Below, in pieces: positions 46,990 through 59,439 of a stretch of 64,000 nucleotides of DNA; the stretch's first letter is position 1, and each line of letters starts with the position of its first letter. The translations under genes were made by a program, and so were the position numbers. The notes beneath the pieces were generated by a model. That model had not been told where the DNA came from and did not search any database. It saw only the letters and a program-made list of their open reading frames with translations. Origin of the DNA: Ailanthus altissimus (lineage: Eukaryota > Streptophyta > Magnoliopsida > Sapindales > Simaroubaceae); assembly GCA_946807835.1 (NCBI GenBank), contig OX327690.1, forward strand, positions 30,226,501 to 30,290,500, written 5' to 3'.

Positions 46990-49900
46990 TGTGATCAGGT
47001 TTTTGGCTTGTAAGAAAATGGAGAGTATTCGGAAACCAAGAGTTTATTTAGACAAAAGAAGTCAAATGAGTGTAATTTTTTGGAAAAGTTAGGGGTGGAT
47101 AGGTAATAGTTGCAAAATATTGGGGGTAACTCAGTAATTTAGTAAATAATAAGTGGATGTGGGCGTTGTGTCAGAGCCAAGGCAAAAGTTCCCACCGAAG
47201 AGTGGAAAATATGAAATGCCATAAGCGCGTGGGTCCTACTTCACTCTGTAAATGTTTTTTTTTTGTCTAAAAATAATATAAAATATCTTTTTCTACTTTT
47301 TTTTCCCGAATTTCTTACGTACACAAGATAACACTTTGAAAAAGTTGCAAAAATCATGGTGTTTAAAAAAAAAATGATAATTTAGAAAGATATGTGTTTG
47401 CTTATATATGTTAAAAGAAATTAACTTGAGTATCAAGTTGAAGAAAAGTGAATTTAAGATATGCTTCAATTAAATTATTAATTATCAAATATAAATTAAT
47501 AAAAAAAGTCATAAATATAAGTTCTAAACAAAGATGTTTGACAAACATTTTCTGTATTTTTTTTTAAAAAAATAATTTAATTACAAATTTTATAAAAATT
47601 AATTAAGATTGAAAGCTGTAAAATTTATAATATCACATATTTATCTCTTTATCTTTAAAAACTCATTGAATTTATAGGAATGCATTATCTTCATGTAAAA
47701 AAAAATATTTCGATATTTAAATTAATATTTTTATAAAAAAAAGAGCTCTCATGTGTAGAGTAGTATAAAGACAAACAAATGCTATATTCGATTTTTTAAA
47801 AGTCAATGACTAATGCTGAATGATTAACATCGAAAAAATTGAATATATTTATAATGCACAAATTTAAATCATATTTTTAAAATATACGAACATACATAAT
47901 ATGATTAATTAAAATTATTTTTAGTGGTTAAAATTAGTTTGTAATTTATAATACAATAAATAAAGAGAAATATTTAAGTAAAATTTATTCGCGTATGTAA
48001 AAAATTCATATTTATGTAAAATCATGGTTAATTTAATCTAAATTCTAATAAATAATAATTTTAATATTTTTTTTCTTTTCATTATATTTTACATGGTACA
48101 TTTTAAAAATTCATTGGTCAATTGATTGAGTTACCTGATCTAATTAAATCTTAACTTAAGATAAAATTGATTGATTTAAATCTATATTTAAAATTCGTAT
48201 ATAAAATTTACGAGTGAATCAAGAATAAAATTTAGGAATAAAGAAGACACAAAAATACTTGAGTTACAAGGGATGTGTATACTTTTTAGAGTTATAGTTG
48301 CTCGTATCTCTTGATTATTTTAAGCATTTGTTTCCAACTTTTAATTATTTTAAAGATTAATTTTTCCTGCTTTTGATAGAATTGACTTTTTGTTTTTGGT
48401 GTGCCTTCTGTTAACAAAAGCGCCATCCAAATGGGGCCCCGCCCCACCTTTATCAACTTCTCAATTTTTATGGTGGCATGTTTTTTATGGTCCCATTTTC
48501 CCTTTTTTTTTGTTGAACACTTTGCAAAACTATCATTTAAGAAATACATTTTGGCAAATCGAACTCCTTTTGCATCCTTGAAATAATCAATCAAGATCAA
48601 GGTCCTTTTAGTTATTTAATTTTTTTATAGGTTATAAATATTATAATTTAAATCTCAAATAATTATAATATTATATATTAACTCTTTAAAAAAGAGATTA
48701 AATTAGTCTCTTAATAATTAGAAGATATTGACTTGACTTAAACTCAATACATTTATAATTAAAATATAATAATTAAATAACTCTCTCTGATAACTAGATA
48801 AATTAAATTAATCTTATAACAAATGGAAGAATAAAACAATAAAAAATGAAGTAAACTAAACTTTCAATAAATAAAGACTCAAACAATCCTTCAAGACAAT
48901 TAAAGGGACTTTAGCTAACTCAAACTAAGTATCTTAACAATCAAAATGGAAAAATTAAACAATCATCTTAAATAACTTGAGGAATTAAACTAATATCCTA
49001 ACAAATAGAGGAATAAAATAATTTTCTCAAACACAATTGAGAGCACTTTAATCTGACTCAAACTTTGTATCTTAGTAGTTATTGATCATAAGGATGGTTT
49101 ATTTTTTTAAAACTTTTTTTAACTATTGTGAATTTTAGTATTTTTAATTTCTAATACAATTTATCTTTTAGTATATACTTTCACAACTATGTATTTTATT
49201 TTTAACATCAAGTATGAATAAAGAACATTTAAATTATTTTATATTGTGATGTACTCTCAACACATCCATCTTAGTATCATACATTATTCAAATGTTACAT
49301 CAAGGAAAAAATAATTAAAAATAATTAAAAGATTATTATTTCATATAATTTTCTTAATGATGGAGACTAATTAGATAATATAAATTTTTGGATATTATCA
49401 TCAATATTTTTTAAGTATGGCCTAATTATAACAATATCTATAAATTTAAAAAATTGACGTTAGTACCTAATTATTTTTGCTAAAATAGACACAAATTGTC
49501 CAATCATTAGTATTTTGTCGTAAAGTTAATAAATCAAAGGGTAATTAAGCATTTTTACTAACATTTAAATTCTTGTAAAAATTAATAATATAATAATAAA
49601 GTTATAAAAAATAAAAAATAAAAAATATTGACTAAAATGACCCTTGATGGAGCAACCATTTTGGCCGCCACAAGCAATAGCCAAAGTAGCTACCGTTTCA
49701 AGCAGTGGTTGAAATAGTTGCTGTTTTTCCTTAAATTTTTTAATATTAATAATTACTATTATTTTTTAAAGTATTTAAATTTTTTTATTATTTTTTAAAA
49801 AGTTATTATTATTATTATTTTATTTTTAATTATTTTTTAAAATCGAAATTTAAAATTCTGTGCAATTGCCAATTGCATTTAACATATAAGGGGTATTTTA

Positions 49901-50270
49901 ATTATTTCACATTAATTAATACAAAATTTGTTCAACTTACCAAATTTTTTTTTTTAACGTTTGGATATATGTACCTATTTTGATAAAAAAAATTAAATAT
50001 TAATATCAATATTTTAAATTTATAAATATTATTATAATTAAACCATATCTAAAAAATATTAATTATAATATCTCTAATTTTTTTTAAAACATAAATAGCA
50101 AATATTAAAAATTAATGGGCAGAAATCTTAAATCTTCTAGTATCTTGAATATGGCTCACCATCCAGGTATTATATATAACTAAAACAAAACTATACTTTT
50201 TCCCTCGAGCATTGTCTTGCTCCTTTTTGGTCAATTCAGTTTAGAAAAGTAGGAATAAAATCAGTCACAT
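46990..50270. other. AT-rich intergenic DNA
   Basis: 46970-47250 is the likely promoter of the second F-box gene. 48410-48530 is a small GC-richer patch without a good frame. 48610-50100 is very AT-rich. No gene or element with confirmed ends was seen. Confidence 0.45.
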
Positions 50271-50274
50271 AAAA

Positions 50275-51320
50275 GTTGAGGCATTTAAATCTTTAGAAAG
50301 GAGGAGATTTCTACGAAACAAACACAAAAACATATGTACGTAATTTGAGAAGCCAAAGATAGAAAAGAACAAATTGATAATTAGCCTCGGGATGAAACCA
50401 AAACCACATGTAAATTATGTTAACATAACATTGGAATGGAATGGAGACTTCCCATAAAAGCATTAAGCACCTTACTTTCAAAGATAAGGCCTAAACAATC
50501 ACTTACTTTTTAACAGCATCCAACTCCTATTGCATCTTTCAAAATCAATTTGCAAGAAAGTTTTCAGTTTCAGTTTCAGTTTCAGAATCCATGTGATATT
50601 TGAGAATAAGATCATTGTCCATGAAAGGCAAACTAAAAACAGGAAAAAATTTCATGTGACTCATCCAAAGAATTTTGTGGACAAGTTCAATTACAAGCCA
50701 CATTAGAATTTTCACATAAGATTTATGATTCACAAAGTGAACCAAACATTCGTGGTGGATGGCTCCAGCTCTAGATTTTGAATGGGAAAAATGATTTTCT
50801 AAGGGATGTATATTGTCCCACAAATGGGAGTGCACCTTACAAAAACCATTTGTATATCATTCTTCAAAATAAGCAAATAGTATCATAAATGTTTACTACT
50901 AACTACATTTCTCCATTACTTTCTTCGGTGTGCGCTCAACTGCTCCAAGTGTCAGCACTGGGTAAAACTGTAGCAAATCAACAATTAAATCAATTGAATT
51001 GTCATAACAAAGGGGGCAAAGTCATTAGCATAAGTTAATTTTTCCCGTATTATTACATATAAAACTGCTTAGCCTCCAAACTAATCAATTGAACCAACTA
51101 CAAAATACAGAAATCAACTCCAATACACATATAATATGACTATAAGTTATTTGCTTAAGTCCTTTCACTCTGCACCTATTCTGTGTTCTTTTATTTGTCA
51201 TTACAAACTAACTTATACTCTACTGACAAATTATCATTCATGAGCAAAACAAGGATCCATAAGACAAGTACTTACGGAAACAGTTTACACAGGTGAATTG
51301 AAGTATTTAGAATAAGTTTT
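50275..51320. repeat. F-box cluster 3'-flank repeat, copy 1
   Basis: Matches 53990-55000 and 59440-60870 in the same orientation. Shared blocks include GGATGAAACCAAAACC, TAAATTATGT, AAGGCCTAAACAATCAC, TTGCAAGAAA and GTCAGCACTGGG. It lies immediately downstream of the F-box/LRR/FBD gene. (CAGTTT)n repeats are near 50566. Confidence 0.85.
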
Positions 51321-51327
51321 TGTTGAT

Positions 51328-51437
51328 CTACCTCTTTTTCATATTTATCTTCTTTCTTTCTTCTTGCTTGTGCTGCTTAATGTTGTGGACTCCACCACCG
51401 TCACCACTATTTAGCGGAAATACAGATAAGATTACCA
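51328..51437 (-). pseudogene. relic of an FBA-type F-box C-terminal tail
   Basis: On the minus strand it reads VFPLNSGDGGGVHNIKQHK then a Lys/Arg-rich tail and TAG. This matches the C-terminal tail of the 61-kb F-box relic (VPVNDGDDGGIHGTKQQK...KKR). It begins only 34 nt past the stop of the unrelated F-box/LRR/FBD gene, so the terminal piece of one F-box family is attached behind a gene of another. Confidence 0.75.
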
Positions 51438-51470
51438 TAATCATCAAAATAGCCAATAGAACATGAAAAT

Positions 51471-53151
51471 TTATGGTATCACAATTTTCCATTGAGGTAG
51501 TTTGGCTGCCAAGTCAATAGCACGCTGTCTAGCGGCTTGGTACTCCCCACTTTCCCTGTGTTTCAATTCCGTCACATATCCCAGATGCTGTGGCCAACAT
51601 GGATCAACAATTGTCTTCTCCAGCAGCTTAGCGCTCTCAAGCAAGTACTCCAGAAATTCAATATCAGCTGTAAGTGCCCTGAACCCAATCAATTCCACAA
51701 CTCTAAGGCTTAAATTCCTAAAGCTTAAATATGGATGATTCTTGATGTTCTGTACAGACTGAGATGTCTTCACACCTTCCAATAACTGCCATGAGGGAAG
51801 AGGCAATATTATCATAAATTTGACCATTCTGAATGATAAATGAAAAACTATAACTGGAATAGGATAACTGTGAGAATAGTTGATTCGAAACCACCACACT
51901 AAATGCACATACACATAATCAGAATCCCATTTACATTATTCAACAGTAAAAACAAAAAATGTCTAAAATCTCAAATCACAAGCAGAGAAAATACCCACCT
52001 TCAATACAAGTTTATATAATGAAGGAGATGCTTTCAAGAAAGCAGCACAAAGAAGGATCCAATCTTCTTCCTTATTCATCGTTGACATTTCCAAATGCTT
52101 GAGATTAGGTAGTTTAGGAAAGCTGCGGAGGAGTACCTCAGGCACCTGAAGTAATTTGATAAAATGAGGTAGAAAACGAGCATTAATATTGGTAAATGGT
52201 TAAGGGTATAGAAGACCAGAAGAAAAACAAAAGGCATATTTTTCTTTTTCCAAAATCAAACATACTTACAGCATTGATCACGCTACCATCTAATTTCAGT
52301 GTCCTGAGTTGCTTGAGAAAACTTGAAAACAGGTTTAGATTAAGCACGAAGTAATTGCAATAGCCACCTATAATAGACATCGTAGCAAGGCTTGGAACAT
52401 GCTTGAAATTAACATTCAAACTCAATGCAGTATCAATACAATAAAATGATATGAGATTTGCTGCATGAATTTCGAGATCCTCCAACTCGTGCAAACCACA
52501 CAAATCTAAGCACTTCAACTTGAGTAATGGACTAGCAACTCTAAGACTTGTCAGACCTCCCGTATTCTCAAGTCTTAACTCCTCAAGAAGCGGGCAGAAA
52601 GATAACAAATTTTCAAGAGTCTCGTTTGTTGCAGCAATGCTCGCCAAACACAGGGCTGTAAGAGAACTGAAGCTGGAAAAATGATTAGCAATATGTAATG
52701 GAAAAGGGTAATGCTCAAACATATTTTCCATAGAAGTGAAGTCCAACTGAAGCCTTTGAACTCTCTTTTCAACTGCAAATTTGACCCAATTATTGACATC
52801 ATAGTCGGACACGGCCGTTGCATTAGAATTAACCCTTAACTGTTCTACAGTTGGACTTTGAAGTGATACCAGAACTTTATGAATCCAACTCATATGGTTT
52901 CGCCTCCTTACATTAAGTTGATTATAATCAATTTCCTGGCCAGAAATTTCATTCATGCGGAAGAGATTGTTTTCGACGGGATCGTGAAATTCCAAACAAC
53001 CAGAAAAAAATGTCCACAAATATCTCCATCTACTTGATAATAAGCTGGTTCTCACAGCCTCTTGAATCGTCAAGCGAGACAAAATTACCCCAAGAATCTC
53101 ATCGGGCAATTTACTAATACGATCTTCCATTTTCTTCTCTTGTCTTTTCAT
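51471..53151 (-). CDS. F-box/LRR/FBD protein (3 coding exons)
   Basis: Coding exons are 53151-52270, 52145-51999 and 51785-51471, all junctions phase 0 (donors GCT|GTAAGT and AAG|GTGGGT; acceptors TTCAG|GTGCC and GGCAG|TTATT). The joined product is 447 aa. The F-box is near residues 10-50 (DRISKLPDEILGVILSRLTIQEAVRTSLLSSRWRYLW). Leucine-rich segments follow (TLENLLSFCPLLEELRL, LRVASPLLKLKCLDL). The FBD-type C-terminus includes NLKHLEM, LLCAAFLKASPSLYKLVL and a final AAKLPQWKIVIP. Likely an SCF substrate receptor of unknown target. A 5'-UTR intron (53198-53311) means the ATG at 53205 would be intronic, so translation should start at 53151. A broken copy lies at 55-57 kb. Confidence 0.88.
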
Positions 53152-53197
53152 TTTTGTATTGAGAAAATCTGAAGTACAGTGATTTCCTCGGCAAATT

Positions 53198-53311
53198 CTA
53201 AACAAGCCAAAAATAAATAAATAAATGAAAATTTTCAGCAGAAAACAAGAAAAAGATGAACAAATTTTTCAAAACGACAGCGTAAAGCGAACAAATTTAG
53301 AAGGAAATCAC
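53198..53311 (-). other. 5'-UTR intron of the F-box/LRR/FBD gene
   Basis: Donor GCAAAG|GTGATT and acceptor TTTAG|AATTTG, 114 nt. The same exon-intron edge is preserved near 57340 in the pseudogene copy, which supports it. Confidence 0.6.
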
Positions 53312-53503
53312 CTTTGCAGGTTGTAGCTTTCTCTGTTAGAAGAAAATTTGAAAATTTCTTGGTACCAGCTTTTGCCCTTTCTCCTCTTTCCTTTGCTCCA
53401 GCCCCGCTGCCGCCTCGGATTTGATAAGTGATAAAAATCTTTAGCTTCTTTTAATAGCAAAAATTGAGGCATGAAAATTAAAAAAGAGTTGGGCTTGTTG
53501 GGC

Positions 53504-53511
53504 TTATATAG
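53504..53511 (-). promoter_or_regulatory. TATA box of the F-box/LRR/FBD gene
   Basis: TATATAAG on the minus strand about 190 nt upstream of the 5'-UTR intron donor; transcription probably starts near 53475. Confidence 0.5.
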
Positions 53512-53904
53512 GATCAAATCTGGAGTCCCTGGATCCATCGAAATCTAATGGTCATTGCCCAAAATTCCAACCCAAATTTTGTGTCGTACATACAACAGCT
53601 ATTTTAAACAAGATTTTGATTTAAAAGACGTGTTATCTGATTGCTTTTTATAATTTTTTGAAATTATTCATTATATTATTTTTTATTTAAAATTTAAAAT
53701 TTAAAAAGTATAACGTTATTTATAATAAATAACATAATATTAAAAAAGAGGTTGGCTATGAATTACGCTTTTACCACTGCGTTGAAAGGCCATTGTCAAC
53801 GGTGAATCTGCGTTGTTCTTATCGTGTTTAAATCGTGTGTCGGTCTGCGTGTTCTTTATTGTGTTTGTGTCAATTTCAATTTCAACTATGCCCTTTCAGT
53901 ATCA

Positions 53905-53975
53905 TGTAATTTAAGTACTTCAACTTGAGTGATGGACCAGCAACTCCCAAGACTTGTCAGACCTCCCATATCCTC
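53905..53975 (-). pseudogene. isolated LRR-exon fragment of the FBD gene
   Basis: About 70 bp matching 52497-52570 of the intact gene (TACTTCAACTTGAGTGATGG, AAGACTTGTCAGACCTCCC). It lies alone between the gene and the next repeat unit, evidence of earlier rearrangement. Confidence 0.7.
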
Positions 53976-53989
53976 CACAAACGATAAAT

Positions 53990-55000
53990 ATTAAAGTTTT
54001 TAGGATGAAACCAAAACCCCCTGTAAATTATGTCAATATAGCAATGGAATGGAATGCAGCCTTCTCATAAAAGCATTGATCGCCGTAGTGTCAAAGACCA
54101 GGCCTAAACAATCATTTACTTTTTAACAGTCCTACTGCATTTTTCAAAATTATTTTGCAAGAAAATTTTCAGATTCAGTTGCAGTTTCAGAACAAATTTT
54201 CAGTTTCAGTTGCAGTTCAGACTCGGACTATGTGAGAAAAAAAGGCTATCTAGTGTCCCAGGTCGAGTAATTATTATTGACTTAAAATACTAACTTGTTA
54301 AATAATGCTGCATACCCACCTTTATATACTGAAGATTCAACTAATTTTTATTCGATTTGAAACGTAACACTAAGCTAATACCATCGTTCACAAAAAGCAA
54401 ACTACTAACAGGAAATTTTTCTTGTGATCCTCCGAAGAACTTTTGAGGACAAGTTCAAATATAAGCCACGTTAGAAATTCTGCAAAGATTTATGATTTTG
54501 AAAGGAAAAACTGATTTCCTAAGAGATATATATCGTCCTACATAAGTAAGAAGTTCTAATTAAGCAGAGTTTTTAAGTATGAAAAGTATGCGGGAACTAT
54601 TTGCACATCACTCTTCAAAATAAGCAAATTGTGTCTAGCTATTTATCACTCCATTTCTCCATTAAATTTCTTCGGTGTGTGCTCAACTGCTCCAATTGTC
54701 AGCATTGGGGAAAGCCAAAGCAAATCAAGAACTAAATCAATCGCATCGTCAAAAAAAAGGAGGGCAAGGTTGTTAACAAAATTTGCCTGTATTATTACAT
54801 ATAAAACTGCTTAGCCAAACTAACCAATTGAACCAACTAGAAAACAGAGAAATCAACATTAGTCATATGACTAGAAGCTATTTGCTTACCTCTTTTCACT
54901 CTGCACCTATTCTTTGTTCTTTTATATGTGATTACAAACTAACTTATACCCTACTAACAGATAATCATTCGTAAGCAAAACAAGGATCATGAAATATTTT
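53990..55000. repeat. F-box cluster 3'-flank repeat, copy 2
   Basis: Second copy of the flank described at 50275-51320, here downstream of the FBD pseudogene, with more indels. Confidence 0.8.
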
Positions 55001-55009
55001 GAATAAGTT

Positions 55010-55135
55010 CAAGGTGATCGGCCTCTTTTTGTCATTTGTCTTTTTTTTTTTTTCCTTGTGATGCTTAATGTCATGAACTCTACCACCAGCAGCAGTATTT
55101 AGAGGAAATACAGATGAGATTACCATATTCATGAA
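55010..55135 (-). pseudogene. second relic of the FBA-type F-box C-terminal tail
   Basis: On the minus strand it reads VFPLNTAAGGRVHDIKHHK then a Lys-rich stretch, matching 51328-51437 and the 61-kb relic. It occupies the same position relative to the FBD pseudogene, so the chimeric junction predates the duplication. Confidence 0.7.
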
Positions 55136-55497
55136 ACAGCCAATGTTCATGAAAATTTATGGTATCACAATTTTCCATCGAGGAAATTTTGTTGCCAAGT
55201 GAATAGCAGTACTTTGAGAATAGTTAATTTGAAACCATCAAACTAAATGCACATGCACATAATCAGCATCCCATTTACATTATTCAACAATAAAAAAAAA
55301 CAACAAATGTTTAAAATCTCTAATTACAAGTAGATAAATACCCACCCGCAATACAAATTTATATAATGAAGGAGATGCTTTCAAGAAAGCAGCACAAAGA
55401 AGGAACCTATCTTCTTCCTTTGCCAAAGTTACCATTTCCAAATGTTTGAGATTAGGTAATTCAGGAAAATTGAGGAGGAGAGCCTCAGGCACCTGAT

Positions 55498-55968
55498 TGT
55501 AAGGATATATGAGAAAAGATGTGCTGAAGACTGAGATGAGGATGTGAGCTAAAGTTCTTTAAATTCAAGTTATTAAAATTTGAATGGTTCTGCAGTTAAT
55601 TGAAACAGAGCAATGGGATAAGCTGAAGTCTCAAGCAGTGTTTATTAAGCATGCTGCATCAGATTGAATACAGATGGCCAAGAATGATTGGTGGAGAGTT
55701 ACTGTAAATTCAGGAAAAGGAGATCAAATACTTCCACTAAAGTTAGTTAGAAAGTTGTTGAGTAATTAGCTTATTTTGTGGATCAAATGACACTTGTAAT
55801 GTTTGTTATATTTTTGTATCTATAAAAGACAATGCAATCAATTTACAATAATGTGTGTGATAATACAATAAAACAAAAGATTCAGAAATTCTCTTTCTCT
55901 TTCAAACTTTCTCAATAATTTTCTTTGCTACCAAACAGCAAACTTTCCACTAAAGCACTCCCTTTACA
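55498..55968 (-). mobile_element. 471-bp solo LTR with 5-bp target duplication
   Basis: Termini TGTAA...TTACA are inverted and of the TG...CA type, flanked on both sides by CTGAT (55493-55497 and 55969-55973). The empty site is visible in the intact FBD gene's intron (about 52146-52160). A TATAAAAG at 55821-55828 and AATAAAAC near 55867 look like LTR promoter and polyadenylation signals, which suggest plus-strand transcription; the orientation is uncertain without an internal region. Confidence 0.9.
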
Positions 55969-56719
55969 CTGATAATAAAATAAGGTACAAAAAAAGCATT
56001 GATATTTACAAATGGATAAGGGTATGGAGGACCAGAAGAAAAACAAAAAGCATTTTTAAAATTTTCCAAAATCAAACATACTTACATTTTTATACACGGT
56101 ATCATGTAGTTTCAGTGTCCTTAGCTGTCTAAGAAAACTTGAAAACAGGTTTAGATAAGCACGAAATAAGTGCCATAGGAGCCTAAAATAGTCATCTCAG
56201 CAAGGCTTGGAACATGCTTATAATTAACATTCAAACACACTCCATAATGATCATAATAAAATGATGTGAGATTTGCTGCATGAATTTTGAGATCCTACAA
56301 CTCAAACAAATCAGACAAATGTAAGTGCTTCAACTTGAGTGATGGACCAGCAACTCTAAGACTTGTCAGACCTAGCATATATTGAATTCTTAACTCCTCA
56401 AGAAGCGGGCAGAAAGATAACAAATTTTCAAGAGTCTCATTTGAGGCAGCAACACTCACCAAAAACAGGGCTGTAAGAAAACTGAAGCCGGAAAAATGAT
56501 TAACAATATGTAATGGAAAAGGGTAATGCTCATACATATTTTCCGTACAAGTGAAGTCCAACTGAAGCCTTTGAACTCTCTTTTAAACTGCAAAATCAAC
56601 CCAATTATTGACATCATAGTCGGACACGGCCTTTGCAGTAGAATTAACACTTAACTGTTCTACAGTTGGACTTTGAAGTGATACCAAAACTTTACGAATC
56701 CAACTCTCATGGTTTCGCC

Positions 56720-57097
56720 TCACGAAATGAAATTCATAGGATATATATATATATATATATGAGTAATTCAAAGGAGAAATATAAATATTTGATAGGATTC
56801 GATTAGTAATAAATAAAAACAAATAGGGATTGATTATGTATCAAAATATCATCACTACATGGAAGACTTTTTTGTAAATATATTGATAAGATAGCTTGGT
56901 ACCCAAACCAAACTGTATCAATGATTGTGATCCTCGTTGTGTACATAATTCGTGTTAGGATCTACCAAAGAAATTATGTGGGTACCAGTCAATTCTGTTC
57001 CACTTAATCCCTATTTCATGGCCACATATCTTTCCGGCTAAGTAACGAGAAACCTTTCTCCTGTTACGTTAATCCAATTTTCATTCCATCCGGTCCT
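56720..57097. other. ~378-bp insertion of unknown origin
   Basis: Interrupts the FBD pseudogene exon between GTTTCGCCTC and CCTTACATTAA, which adjoin in the intact gene. It contains a (TA)n run at 56741-56760. No inverted termini or clear target duplication were seen beyond CCT on both sides, so the element class is unknown. Confidence 0.6.
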
Positions 57098-57429
57098 TAC
57101 ATTAATTTGATTATAATCAAAATTACTCCAAGATTATCATCGGGGAATTTACTAATCTTCCATTTTCTTCTCTTCTCTTTTTATTTTTGTATTGAGAAAA
57201 TTGAAAGCACAATACAAATTCTAGACAAGCTAAAAATAAATAAATAAATGAAAATTTTCAGCGGAAAACAAGAAAAAGATTAACAGATTTTACAAAAAGA
57301 CAGCGCAAAGGCAAACAAATTTAGAAGAAAATCACCTTTGCAGGTTGTAGCTTTCTCTGTTAAAAGAAAATTTGAAAATCTCGTGGTACTGCTTTTACCC
57401 TTTCTCCTCTTTCCCTTGCTCCGGTTGGT

Positions 57430-58900
57430 AAATGGTAAAAAAAAATTTTCTGGGTTTAATACCGAAACTATAGGCATGCTTATCCAGGGTTAAACTATGG
57501 TCGTGGACCTGAACAAATCTGATGGGCTACCCAAATAAATCCAGCCCAGGTTTTGTGTTATGGAAACTAATTGCGGTGCCATTTTCCGTAATGTCAGCAA
57601 TAATTGAATATTGTTTTTTTAAGTAATTGTTAATTTTTTATTTTTTTATTAATGTAGTAGTTATATAATATTAGATATTTCAAATGTAGTATTAGTTGTG
57701 ATATAAATTTTATATAATACATCGGTTAGAATATAAAATTTATAATTCAACTATATAAATATATCATTATTGTTATAATATTTTTCTCCATGTCATAAAT
57801 CTACTCTTTTATGACTTTTACAGTAAACACTTGGTTTAATGAAATAATTGATTGAAGTTTTTTAGTTTGAAATCTTTACAATCAATTACTTTTTTGTTTT
57901 TATGTAATTCCTTCGATCAAGGAATCATTTAATTTTTTACAAAAAAAATAATCTAATACTTAAACCAATATTTATAAAAGAAAAATATGATGCCCATTCG
58001 TAAATGAGTGTGCATAAATAAGAGAGTTTTAATGTGATTAATTATAAATTAATAATAGTGAATAATTATTGTAAAATAATAATTATTTTTATTTTTAATC
58101 ACGAGTATAATTTCTTTTATAAAATATGTACGTATGAGCTTGACTCCTTATTAAATCATATTTTTTATTGATTAATCTTTTTATTGTTACTTACCTATTA
58201 AAATTATAACTTTAAGTGAGATTTAGTCACTTTTTGAGAAGTCCTTGTTTAAGTTGAACCATATGTAATTTTTTAATTTAAATTAAAACTCATAATTTAA
58301 CTGATTCCTGATGCTTATAATTTATATGTGGGGCCATGAATTAACGGGGTTACCTGTATTTTTTTAAATTGGTCCCGATTATGAGTTGAATAACCTTAAC
58401 TCCTCTTTAAATTTTGACTCAACAAATCGACAATAATTTTTTATTAATATATTTTATTTCTTTTTTATTTTATTATAATACATTATTAATATATTTTATA
58501 TTTTTATAAATTAAATATAAAAAAATTAAAATACATTGTAAAATAATAAAATTTTAAATTATATTATTAAAAAAATAATTTTATCAATTTATTATCATTT
58601 TGACTACAGCAACCAAATAATTTCTTACAATAAAAAATTATAACTTAAAAATAATAACTATTTACGTACAATTCCGTTTTCAAAATTTTATTCTTTGCTT
58701 GTAGTCGTTCTGACATAATTGCTTAAAAAAAAAAAACTTCTGGCATAAGACAACACGTGGGTTATGAACATTTTATTTTTTCTGAATTATGTGACAGGAC
58801 CCTGCCGATTATCCTTGGAGTTTAAGTCAGTCCTGAAAAGTGTCGAACTATCATCTATAGGAGAAATGACAAACAATAACTCTTAAAATTTGACTAAAAC
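57430..58900. other. AT-rich intergenic DNA
   Basis: 57600-57780 resembles the AT-rich MITE-like sequences elsewhere in the window. A CACGTGG element is near 58756. No gene is supported. Confidence 0.45.
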
Positions 58901-59052
58901 TTACAACTGTGGAAATATTTCATAAATTTTCGGACAGTTCTTGATTGTAATTCCATCTTTGAATCCACAGCGAAAAAATTGAAAGCTAAAAAGGTGAGAG
59001 ATTACCGGAACATGACTAGATAATACTAAAGGCATTTCTCTGTTCTCAAAAT

Positions 59053-59301
59053 GTATCAAAATCCAAAGTGTAGAGACAACACGTACCCCTGTGAGAATGA
59101 GGCTGAGGCTAAGGCTGAGACTGAGATAATGGACTCGGTTTTGAGTGAATGAATGGTTAGAGACGGCACTTGGTGAAATCTTGACCGTCAATTACGGAAC
59201 ACCATGACATCTGAAACGCAGGAGACTCTCGAAGAATCTTGAGTCATGACGGGTTGTCCGGAAAAGATGTCTGTGATTATATCACGTGGGATTTTCGACA
59301 T
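59053..59301 (-). pseudogene. 5' fragment of an FBA-type F-box gene
   Basis: About 250 bp aligning with the first part of the 61-62 kb relic (62371-62160): the ATG region (GGGATTTTCGACATTTTT on the plus strand), TTGAGTGAATG, GAAATCTTGACCGTC and ATCCAAAGTGTAGAGAC. Indels break the frame and everything beyond is missing. Confidence 0.8.
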
Positions 59302-59439
59302 TTTTTGTTTTTGGTCTGCTACATGTGTAGTGCCGTATCACTTATAAACCCATAGCCTTCTCGTTGTTCTAACTTTTGGTTATTTTAAGAATTGTTTTTC
59401 CAACTTTGATTATTTGAAAGATTTTAAGAATAAAATCTG

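Larger units (their letters stand above)
55140..57420 (-). pseudogene. F-box/LRR/FBD pseudogene
   Basis: A diverged copy of the 51.5-53.4 kb gene. Retained: the 5'-UTR region (57240-57420), parts of exon 1 (56719-56100, with LENLLSFCPLLEELR) and exon 2 (about 55492-55345, LLCAAFLKASPSLYK). Lost or broken: most of the F-box, an internal ~378-bp insertion at 56720-57097, an in-frame stop near 56585 (TTTAAA on the plus strand, TAA on the coding strand), a solo LTR in the intron, and about 290 bp of exon 3. It cannot encode a working F-box protein. Confidence 0.9.
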
